Positions 22,417 through 29,549 of a stretch of DNA of 64,000 nt are shown here, piece after piece. A program made the translations under genes and the position numbers. Origin of the DNA: Lysobacter antibioticus. GTDB lineage: Bacteria; Pseudomonadota; Gammaproteobacteria; Xanthomonadales; Xanthomonadaceae. The notes under the pieces are model-generated. The model worked only from the letters and a program-made list of their open reading frames with translations. It did no database searches and had not been told where the DNA came from. Positions within the stretch are counted from its first letter, which is position 1. Each line of letters starts with the position of its first letter. The stretch covers positions 625,196-689,195 of the forward strand of contig NZ_CP013141.1 of NCBI RefSeq assembly GCF_001442535.1, read 5' to 3'.

Positions 22417-24612
22417 ATGGCAACCTCGATCGAGGGTCAAGTCGGCCCCAACTCGGACGAAGTCACAGACTCGCACGAGGACGGCGTCTCATCGGACCTG
22501 CAGCACGCTGGCTCCTTGAATTACTGGCTGATTACTCCAGAGATCGGCGAGCAGCATACGACCTTCCAGGGGTTCAGCGCTGACCTTCTGATGATTCGGG
22601 GGTTCGACGAACTGATTCATTTAATGTCGATCTTGCCAGCGAGCGCCTACGAGGTCTTCGCCTCTCCCGAACAATTGCTGCGGGCGCGGCGACCGGTGTC
22701 ACCGAAGCGGGCATCGATCGTAAACATTTCACTGTTCCTGGAGCATTGGCCCCAGCTGAGCGACGCCCCTGGGATCCACGTGATCCTGGGGCAGCCCCCG
22801 CAGGTTCGCGCTGCGATATCAACTATCCGTGACGAAAACGCGCTGTTTGTCTGCATCGACCGGGTGGAAGGTGCGATCAACTTCCACGATCATATAGGGT
22901 TGCCAGCACAACTACTCGATGACGCGCTGGCCCTGGCGCTACTAACGCGCCTCCCCGCGTCACTGCGCGAGCGTACCAACCGCGCGGTGCTGCGCGGCCC
23001 CTTTCCGCAGAGCGACGAGCCCTCGCGCATCAACGGCGTCACCGTCGCGAACGAAACCCTCGCCGAGTCGTTGGGCTACGTCTACCGTGGCCAAAACGGT
23101 ATTCTCGGGCCCGACCAGATATACGTCGACGCCATTCTCCATTCGGCGCACCGCACCCGAAGCCTTATGGGCGGCCATTCGAACGGCTTGATTCTATACG
23201 CGCCGGCGATGGCTCGGCACTTGTACACGTTCGGAACCACGATCTGGAACAACCTTTTTCGTGAGATCCCTGACCGCGAGACACGCGAATTGATAAAGAA
23301 CGGCCTGTTCCGCAATCCGCACTACTCCGGCTTCTCAATGCCCTTGCGCGACGGTCGGCCACCGAAGAATCCCTACGACGACCCAGCGGCTGCGGCGCTG
23401 CTGTCTGTGAGGCAGCACGAGTTGCGTTTGACCGGCGCCGGGGTCGGTGCACTCTCTGCCAATAGCATGCAGCCAACGTTGCGCCTACCGAACGGCGTGA
23501 ACTTCCACGGTGGGATCCTGCGCGAGATCGAACGCCACGCCGACCGCGCCGATCCGCGCGGCCGCGCGTTGCTGCAGAAGAACTATCTCGAACTCGCCCG
23601 GAGCATGCACAAGCAGATTCATCCAGACATCCTCGACGACATTCACCACCACCAAGGGCAAATCACTTTGGTGGCCGACGCGCCGCTAGAATGGCTGCGC
23701 ATCGACGGTCTCCCGTTGATGATCCGACATGAACTGTCGCGTATCGGCATGACTCCAGGCAATCAAATGCTCTCTCAATGCATCGAGATGGGCATGAAGG
23801 TTCTGCCTGAAGATGCATTGCAAGAGATTCTGGTGATCCGCTCATTTGCGGAGGACGATCCGATCCGCATGCACTTAAGTCGTGCCATCGATATTTGCGA
23901 ATGCAACACTGTGAAAGTCACGTTCGTCGATGTAGCAAGCCGCGCGGAGTTGATCGCGCGCCTAAACGAGTTCTCAGGCGCAATCGCTGTGTTCGACTGC
24001 CACGGAGGCCACGACGGCGACGACAGTCACGGCTGGCTGCACATTGGCAAGGAAAAGATCGATGTCTGGCAATTGGCGCACGTCGCGCGAGTTCCTCCGA
24101 TCGTCGTGCTCAGCGCCTGCTCGACGTTCGCATTGGCGGGGTCGCATGCGTCGGTGGCAAACGGACTGTTGCGCTCTGGCGCAATTACCGTGCTCGGGAC
24201 GTTCCTGCCGGTAAATTCGCAGCGGTCGGCCGCGTTCGTCGCGCGCCTGCTGCTGCGCCTCGACCAATTTCTACCGGCAATACGCGCGAGTGGCGTCAAG
24301 ATCATTACCTGGCGAGCCTTCGTCAGTGCATTCATGCGCATGGCCTATGCGACCGATCTTCTCTACCTTTTCATCACCGAAAAACAATGGTTGGAGCACG
24401 ACCGATTCGCCCGCATTAGCGTTAAAGCGAACATGGACATTAATACTTTGCATCCTAGGTGGTACCGCCGTCTGTTGCGCCGCATCGGCGCGGCCGCTGG
24501 CCGGCCCATTGAGGAGGTGACAGCGGTGATCGAAAACGAGTCCCCACTGCTGGAGACAATGTACTACTGTCAGATCGGTCGGCCGGAGACGATCGGCATC
24601 GAACTCGTTTGA
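22417..24612 (+). CDS. CHAT-domain (caspase-like) protease with unknown N-terminal domain
   Basis: A 731-aa protein with ATG at 22417 after CGGAGAG. The C-terminal half is a CHAT domain: 'LVADAPLEWLRIDGLPLMI' (about 415-435), 'AVFDCHGGHDGD' with catalytic His529, 'VVLSACSTFALAGSH' with catalytic Cys568, then 'ANGLLRSGAITVLGT'. The first about 400 residues match nothing I know and contain no TPR or other repeat. A tail of about 100 residues follows the protease. CHAT proteases act in conflict systems by cutting a partner protein after a trigger. Neither trigger nor substrate is evident. No gasdermin-like gene is seen; a three-TM membrane protein lies 1 kb downstream on the other strand. Confidence 0.85.
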   Translation: MATSIEGQVGPNSDEVTDSHEDGVSSDLQHAGSLNYWLITPEIGEQHTTFQGFSADLLMIRGFDELIHLMSILPASAYEVFASPEQLLRARRPVSPKRASIVNISLFLEHWPQLSDAPGIHVILGQPPQVRAAISTIRDENALFVCIDRVEGAINFHDHIGLPAQLLDDALALALLTRLPASLRERTNRAVLRGPFPQSDEPSRINGVTVANETLAESLGYVYRGQNGILGPDQIYVDAILHSAHRTRSLMGGHSNGLILYAPAMARHLYTFGTTIWNNLFREIPDRETRELIKNGLFRNPHYSGFSMPLRDGRPPKNPYDDPAAAALLSVRQHELRLTGAGVGALSANSMQPTLRLPNGVNFHGGILREIERHADRADPRGRALLQKNYLELARSMHKQIHPDILDDIHHHQGQITLVADAPLEWLRIDGLPLMIRHELSRIGMTPGNQMLSQCIEMGMKVLPEDALQEILVIRSFAEDDPIRMHLSRAIDICECNTVKVTFVDVASRAELIARLNEFSGAIAVFDCHGGHDGDDSHGWLHIGKEKIDVWQLAHVARVPPIVVLSACSTFALAGSHASVANGLLRSGAITVLGTFLPVNSQRSAAFVARLLLRLDQFLPAIRASGVKIITWRAFVSAFMRMAYATDLLYLFITEKQWLEHDRFARISVKANMDINTLHPRWYRRLLRRIGAAAGRPIEEVTAVIENESPLLETMYYCQIGRPETIGIELV

Positions 24613-24704
24613 GTCGCCAAGCAGAAGCGCGCCATCACCGACGTGAGGTCCGAGCCATACTTGTCGTCGGTCGACGACCGCGAAGCTTCTTCGACTAGAA
24701 GGAG

Positions 24705-25322
24705 TTAGGCATTAGCCGTAAGCGGCAAGATCTCACTTTGCTTCTCTAGAGTGGTCGCATGAAACCATTCAATAAGTAAGCCGCCATCGTCAATGATCTG
24801 CAAGAAGTACCCAGTTGCTGGGCTGCAGTTCACGGCTGAGTTGCGGTCAATAACCTCTTTTATTTTAGGCAGATAGTGTACAAACAGAGCTAGCTGTACC
24901 TCTAGATCTTCGGACGAGTTAGGAAGGAGCCGAAGCCCAGTGCCAAAGTAGCGATCTGGCTCTGGCAAAAACAGAATTATTTCAGCTTTTGTCTCGTATG
25001 TGCTAACCGAGCGCATGATCGCGCGCGCAATTGCACGCAGCGAGTTTGCACCAGAGAAGATGCCAGAGACAATTTTACCCCTAGCGCGCCACGATTCTTT
25101 CGCGGCCTCCTTGACGAGCTCCGCTATGTATAACGCCGCGTAGGCTGACAGGCCTTGTTGCCACCATGATAGTTCCGCAGCCAGTTTGATCCAGGATGGT
25201 GCATCCGTGGATTTATAACCAACGACTTCTGAATCAATCTCAACGTTCATGTATGGCCGAAGATCTCTATAAAGATCATCAATCTGGACCAGAGCGACGT
25301 CAGAAGTTCGTTGAATTTTCAT
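24705..25322 (-). CDS. Hypothetical protein
   Basis: A 205-aa protein from the ATG at 25322; a TTG 14 codons upstream is a weaker alternative. It is soluble, with mixed alpha/beta composition ('LFLPEPDRYFGTGLRLLPNS', 'ATGYFLQIIDDGGLLIEWF'). I recognise no motif, signal peptide or membrane segment. It converges with the CHAT-protease gene. Codon use and lower GC match the rest of the island. Confidence 0.6.
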   Translation of the reverse strand: MKIQRTSDVALVQIDDLYRDLRPYMNVEIDSEVVGYKSTDAPSWIKLAAELSWWQQGLSAYAALYIAELVKEAAKESWRARGKIVSGIFSGANSLRAIARAIMRSVSTYETKAEIILFLPEPDRYFGTGLRLLPNSSEDLEVQLALFVHYLPKIKEVIDRNSAVNCSPATGYFLQIIDDGGLLIEWFHATTLEKQSEILPLTANA

Positions 25323-25477
25323 GTCAAGTTCTATCCAGTAAGCAGCCGCGGCCCGTTTAAACAATTAATTACAAAACGCCACAGGGCGCTCTGCCCTGCT
25401 TTCCATTTCATCTTATGCCGTGGCCCAGACGGCGAACAAGCCGACTAATTTAACGCCCGTCTAATCGCAGATCCTAG

Positions 25478-25636
25478 TCATGCTACCCGAATGACGGCGA
25501 CTTCATTTCCGCGTTCGCCAAGCTCGCGGATCCAATCATGGACTTCGCCTCGGCCGCCGGCCACTACGCATGCGAGCACGCTGATCAGCGCATTGACTAG
25601 TTGCTCATCGACGCCGGCAAGATGGATTCCGCCCAT
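25478..25636 (-). CDS. 52-aa ORF directly after the membrane-protein gene
   Basis: The ATG at 25636 begins 23 bp after the stop of the membrane-protein gene on the same strand and runs to a TGA at 25478. The peptide opens 'MGGIHLAGVDEQLVNALISV' and ends 'RELGERGNEVAVIRVA'. It is amphipathic with balanced composition and looks like genuine coding sequence. The overlapping plus-strand ORF (25491-25784) has the Pro/Ser-rich composition of a shadow frame. It may be a small partner of the membrane protein. Confidence 0.45.
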   Translation of the reverse strand: MGGIHLAGVDEQLVNALISVLACVVAGGRGEVHDWIRELGERGNEVAVIRVA

Positions 25637-25659
25637 CGTCAGACCTGAATTTCCAAAGC

Positions 25660-26754
25660 CTAGGGCAATGGTTGGCTCTTCTGGGCAGGCACAGGCGGGG
25701 CAGACGCCGCTTTCGCCGTGGCTTGAGGTGCCGATTGTGCTGGCGGGCTGGTCGGGGGCATGGGGCGATGGGTTACTGAGCTAATTGCGATCCAAGTTAT
25801 TACGCCCACCACCAGAAGGGTTTGAATGAAGGCGTACACGGCCTGCCATTGAGCTGCCCGCAATGTCGACTGAGCGTCGCTCATGACATCCCCCGACTGG
25901 GCACGTTCAATTTGCTTGCGAACTCGGTGTCGCATTGGCCAAATTGAGCCCTGCAGCGCCGCCTTGGCCAAAACGGAGAGGCTGTACTGCGAGGGTCCAG
26001 TCTCGGCGATGCTGCGCCCGATCGTTTCACCTGACGCGCGAGCCGCAACGGTCACCGCGTTCCACTTCTGCTTCAAACCGAGCAACACCATGACCGCCAA
26101 GACGACTAGAACCCCAGTGATAATTGAGGGTGTGACGAACAAGGGGACCTTGTCCTTGTTGGTCACAATGAGTGCCGCAAATGCTGCGTAGCTTGCGGTG
26201 AGCCAAGTGGAATAAGTATCGAAGAGCGACGCCCCCTTTTCGGCGCTTTGAATAAGGATTGCCCTGGCGTTGAACGTTTCCTGCGACAATTCGGCATTCA
26301 TTAGGGCCTGCACATAGTCGGTGAGGGCGACGAGCTTGGCCTCGGCTCTCGTCCAGTCTGCGGATACTGACGCCGGAAAGCCTTTACCCCGGAGACGCTG
26401 GTCGACGTCGACCATTCTCACGAGGACTCGCCTGCTTTCGCTGATCAAGACTCCCTGGACGAATTCGAGAACAATCATTACGTCGTGCTGCTGCTCCCTA
26501 GCCGTTTTTGCAGCAGTCTGGATCCAGATTTCAGCAGCGTTCCGAAGGAATGGGTCGATGAAGCTGGTGTCCCAGTACACATCCCGGGGGGAACCTTCAA
26601 ATTCGATTCCTTCATAACCGATTTCCGTGCCATCGGCCCGGATAATCTGAATGCCCTGACGGAAATTGAGCCAAGGATCGATCTTTTTCCGAGTGAGGCT
26701 GCGAAACCCTTCTTGAATCAATCCTTCTAGAACGAAATGGCCGGTTGTCGTCAT
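25660..26754 (-). CDS. Three-TM membrane protein, unknown function
   Basis: A 364-aa protein from the ATG at 26754, preceded by AAGGA. Residues 1-180 are soluble. Transmembrane helices are predicted by eye at about 181-199 ('WLTASYAAFAALIV'), 206-227 ('IITGVLVVLAVMVLLGL') and 305-327 ('YAFIQTLLVVGVITWIAI'). The last about 35 residues are Pro/Ala/Gln-rich. The soluble N-terminal part contains 'IRADGTEIGYEGIEFEG' and a helical segment. No family is recognised. A membrane effector with cytosolic sensor would have this shape, but so would many unrelated proteins. A 52-aa ORF follows 23 bp after the stop. Confidence 0.65.
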   Translation of the reverse strand: MTTTGHFVLEGLIQEGFRSLTRKKIDPWLNFRQGIQIIRADGTEIGYEGIEFEGSPRDVYWDTSFIDPFLRNAAEIWIQTAAKTAREQQHDVMIVLEFVQGVLISESRRVLVRMVDVDQRLRGKGFPASVSADWTRAEAKLVALTDYVQALMNAELSQETFNARAILIQSAEKGASLFDTYSTWLTASYAAFAALIVTNKDKVPLFVTPSIITGVLVVLAVMVLLGLKQKWNAVTVAARASGETIGRSIAETGPSQYSLSVLAKAALQGSIWPMRHRVRKQIERAQSGDVMSDAQSTLRAAQWQAVYAFIQTLLVVGVITWIAISSVTHRPMPPTSPPAQSAPQATAKAASAPPVPAQKSQPLP

Positions 26755-26767
26755 AGTCCTTCTCGAT

Positions 26768-26887
26768 TCACTCCGATTCGATCGCGGCGAGGTTGGCGGT
26801 TGACCAGCGGCCGACGTAATACTGCCCTTGTCGCAGGCTGGCCGCAGGCGCGCTGAGACGCTGGTGGTCGTCCCGGCGCGGGACCAC
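26768..26887 (-). CDS. 39-codon ORF upstream of the membrane-protein gene, doubtful
   Basis: From a GTG at 26887 the minus strand reads 'MVPRRDDHQRLSAPAASLRQ' then 'GQYYVGRWSTANLAAIESE' and stops 13 bp before the membrane-protein start. The C-terminal half has convincing protein-like composition. A stop a few codons upstream limits it. It may be the tail of a decayed gene. The region 26888-27463 upstream contains no credible gene, only short discordant frames and the inverted repeat at 27280-27375. Confidence 0.2.
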   Translation of the reverse strand: MVPRRDDHQRLSAPAASLRQGQYYVGRWSTANLAAIESE

Positions 26888-27279
26888 TATGGCTTCTCAC
26901 GGCTCGCCCCAGTTCCGTCGAACTTGGCCGACAAAGACTCGCTTCGGCACCCGTTCAAGCAGAAAGTATTCCCTGGCGAAATGGCGCTAGACCAAAGACT
27001 CGGCAGGGTGAAGGGCATACGCCAATGGTAGCGCTCCCGGTCATCACCCAGTCGATCTCGCTGCTGCTCACGGCGCAAGATTGCGCGGACTTCGGCCATC
27101 GCTGGGATCAATTCAGACCGTGCGTGGCGTAGCCACGTAGGCGCCGGCGAGCGAACTCAATCAAGGTGGCCTGGACAGCGGTTTCATCGGGGTGGGCTCC
27201 CGAAATCCATCATTCCGGGTGACGGTACGCAGGCTCCCGGGCGCGGGCGTCGAAAAGCTTGGGGGACGGAGGCGATCTC

Positions 27280-27375
27280 GGACATAACGTGTATCTATGC
27301 GCAGCCCCAATGACGGCCTCGCAAGCAATCGCATCTAGCGGCTTTGACTACTTCGCGGAGTCCCACGTTATGTCC
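27280..27375. repeat. 96-bp element bounded by a perfect 12-bp inverted repeat
   Basis: GGACATAACGTG (27280-27291) is exactly complementary to CACGTTATGTCC (27364-27375), enclosing 72 bp. The inside does not extend the stem well. It lies in a geneless stretch at the end of the accessory island, just before ssb. Size and outer boxes recall an integron attC site or a miniature element, but the inner boxes needed for attC are not clear. Confidence 0.5.
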
Positions 27376-27463
27376 AAGACCGTCCATCCAACATATGCAA
27401 CTAAGCAGGCCCTTAGGGTGTCAGCACCTCCAGCGCCGAGCTATAGCCCCTAACGCCACAGAC

Positions 27464-27495
27464 AAAAAAACGGGAGACCGAAGCCTCCCGTTTTT
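27464..27495 (-). terminator. Rho-independent terminator of ssb
   Basis: AAAACGGGAG (27467-27476) pairs with CTCCCGTTTT (27485-27494) around an 8-nt loop, with A-run and T-run on either side. It should terminate ssb on the minus strand and may work in both directions. Confidence 0.85.
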
Positions 27496-27521
27496 ATGAT
27501 CAAAGCATCAAGCGCGCCGAC

Positions 27522-28028
27522 TCAGAACGGAATGTCGTCGTCCGCGAAGTCGTCGCCGAAGTCGTTCGACTTGGCCGGGGGCGCTTCGCGACGCGGGGCG
27601 GAGTCCTGGCGACCGCCGCCGGACGGGCGCGCGGAGCGCTCGCCACCGCCGCCTGAGGAGCGCGCGGGGCGTTCGCCGCCACCGCCGCCTGCATCGCCGC
27701 CGCCGAGCATCTGCATCTCGTCGGCGATGATGTCGGTGAAGTACTTCTCGACGCCGTCCTGACCGGTGAACTTGTCGTAGCGGATCGAGCCTTCGATGTA
27801 GACCTGGCGGCCCTTGCGCAGGTACTCGCCGGCGATCTCGCCGAGCTTGCCGAACAGCTTGACCCGGTGCCACTCGGTGCGTTCCTGGGTCTGGCCGTCC
27901 TTGTCCTTGCGCACGCTGGTGGTGGCCAGGCTGAGGGTGGTCACGGCCATGCCGCCCTGGGTGTATTTGGTCTCAGGATCGTTGCCGAGGTTGCCGACCA
28001 GGATGACCTTGTTGATGCCGCGTGCCAT
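27522..28028 (-). CDS. ssb: Single-stranded DNA-binding protein
   Basis: A 168-aa protein. The OB fold (about 1-110) starts '[20 protein letters not shown]' and contains '[20 protein letters not shown]' and '[16 protein letters not shown]'. A Gly/Ser/Arg-rich linker with the near-repeat '[17 protein letters not shown]' precedes the acidic tip 'DFADDDIPF', which binds partner proteins in replication and repair. The ATG at 28028 has AAGGAA upstream; the frame opens further upstream but without similarity. It is core genome and marks the end of the accessory island. Confidence 0.97.
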   Translation of the reverse strand: MARGINKVILVGNLGNDPETKYTQGGMAVTTLSLATTSVRKDKDGQTQERTEWHRVKLFGKLGEIAGEYLRKGRQVYIEGSIRYDKFTGQDGVEKYFTDIIADEMQMLGGGDAGGGGGERPARSSGGGGERSARPSGGGRQDSAPRREAPPAKSNDFGDDFADDDIPF

Positions 28029-28399
28029 GGGATTCCTTACATATTGCCGGGGGTACGGCCGGGATGATGGATTATAGCGGCCTCCCCGGCCATCGGCGCC
28101 GGGCGCGGCCGGGCGTGGGATTTGTCCGATCGGGGTGTCCGGATGGAGGACGTGCGGCCGGGTCTGATGCCGTCGAATCGGGGCGAGAGCCTTGGCTCGC
28201 TTGGGTCTGGGGCCACACCGGGTGCGCGGTCCGACCAGGAGTTCGGCGGCCGGCGGCTCGCTGCAGGGATCCGGGGCCTGACGCCGGCCCGATCGGCGGG
28301 AAGCATCCGCAGGTGCCGGGACAGCTCTGTCGGGTCTTGGCCTTGAAGGCCGATCCTCCTTACGCGGCACGCGAAGCATGGCGGTCGCGGCTTGCGCCG

Positions 28400-28882
28400 C
28401 TCCTACAAGGGCTACGGGTAGTCGCGCCGCGAGGTTGAAGCGGCGCGGTCGCGGCTTGTGACCGAAGGAAATCCAGCAGGACGCCGCTCCTACAGGGGCT
28501 ACGGACCGTCGCGCCGCGAGGTTGAAGCGGCGCGGTCGCGGCTCGCGCCGCTCCTACAGGGGCTACGGACCGTCGCGCCGCGAGGTTGAAGCGGCGTGGT
28601 CGCGGCTCGCGCCGCTCCTACAGGGGCTACGGACCGTCGCGCCGCGAGGTTTAAGCGGCGTGGTCGCGGCTTGTGACCGAAGGAAATCCAGCAGGACGCC
28701 GCTCCTACAGGGGCTACGGACCGTCGCGCCGCGAGGTTTAAGCGGCGCGGTCGCGGCTTGTGACCGAAGGAAATCCAGCAGGGCGCCGCTCCTACAGGGG
28801 CTACGGACCGTCGCGCCGCGAGGTTTAAGCGGCGCGGTCGCGGCTTGTGACTGAAGGAAATCCAGCAGGACGCCGCTCCTAC
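28400..28882 (+). repeat. Tandem array of 64- and 87-bp units, seven copies
   Basis: The word CTCCTACA starts at 28400, 28487, 28551, 28615, 28702, 28789 and 28876, giving spacings of 87, 64, 64, 87, 87 and 87 bp. The long unit equals the short one plus a 23-bp block carrying GACCGAAGGAAATCCAGCAG. Each unit holds a palindromic GCCGCGA...TCGCGGC part, the motif found singly at many intergenic sites in this window. The array fills the gap between ssb and the next gene. Predicted reading frames inside it are products of the repeat. Confidence 0.9.
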
Positions 28883-28914
28883 AGGGGCCACGGACAGTCG
28901 CGCCGGCAGGCGGC

Positions 28915-29469
28915 TCAGTGTGCAGGCTGAGTCTGCGCCGAAACCAACGCGGCCTTGTCGACGCTGAGCTTGCCGGCGGCGTCGAGGGTGGCGGTGACGC
29001 GATAGGTGGTGCTGCGCTCGTAGTCGTTGCTGTAGAAGGTCAGCACCTTGGCGTTGCCGTCGGGCCGCAGCGTGGGCGCGTACGAGCTGGCGCCGGACTT
29101 GCGGATGCGGCGGATCGCCGACGGCGCGTTTTCGTCGACCATGACCCCGCCGACCGGAGCGAACCGGGATACGACCTGGGCCCACCATTCGGCCGGAGCG
29201 TTCTGGCCGCAGCTGCGCAGCACGGCTTCGGCGCCGCTGGCGCCGCCCGCCTGGGTGCCGCTGACCAGCGAGCCGTCGGGCAGGACGGCGTAATCGGCCG
29301 GCTGCTGGCCGGCGCGGGCCCGGTTGGAGACGCGGTAGAAACGGCAGCCGGCCAGGTCGAGGGCCTGGGTCGAGCCGACTTCGATCTGGTCCTTGCTCCA
29401 GCCGTGGTCGCGCACCGCGGCGGCGCTGACTTCGGCGACCACATCGGCGGCGCTAGTATTGGCGTCCAT
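28915..29469 (-). CDS. Hypothetical protein downstream of the HExxH gene, possible partner or immunity protein
   Basis: A 184-aa protein from the ATG at 29469, with a strong AAGGAG upstream. Two cysteines ('LDLAGCRFYRV' and 'AVLRSCGQN') could pair. I recognise no family. The frame continues upstream through 'GGILQALFLGWVATATSACS', which looks like a lipoprotein signal with lipobox TSAC. Its only start would be a CTG overlapping the upstream stop as CTGA. Either the protein is cytosolic from 29469 or it is a lipoprotein from a non-standard start. The tight link to the metallopeptidase-like gene suggests a functional pair. Confidence 0.6.
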   Translation of the reverse strand: MDANTSAADVVAEVSAAAVRDHGWSKDQIEVGSTQALDLAGCRFYRVSNRARAGQQPADYAVLPDGSLVSGTQAGGASGAEAVLRSCGQNAPAEWWAQVVSRFAPVGGVMVDENAPSAIRRIRKSGASSYAPTLRPDGNAKVLTFYSNDYERSTTYRVTATLDAAGKLSVDKAALVSAQTQPAH

Positions 29470-29549
29470 CGCAATCTCCTTGCTGCAAGCGGAAGTAGCG
29501 GTCGCAACCCATCCCAGGAACAACGCCTGGAGGATGCCACCGGACAGAC

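Noticed and set aside
25491..25784. Plus-strand 97-codon ORF
   Set aside because: Ser/Pro/Thr-rich and overlaps both the 52-aa ORF and the end of the membrane-protein gene on the other strand, which look more genuine.
26828..27453. Short ORFs on both strands (67, 74 and 64 codons)
   Set aside because: No ribosome sites, no motifs and mutually overlapping frames. The stretch is treated as intergenic, possibly with gene debris.
28400..28882. Possible CRISPR array
   Set aside because: Units are contiguous, 64 or 87 bp, with no short repeat plus unique spacers and no cas genes nearby.
28499..29188. Minus-strand ORF with repeated '[20 protein letters not shown]'
   Set aside because: The amino-acid repeats come from the 64/87-bp DNA array, and the ORF runs into the real gene at 28915-29469 in another frame.
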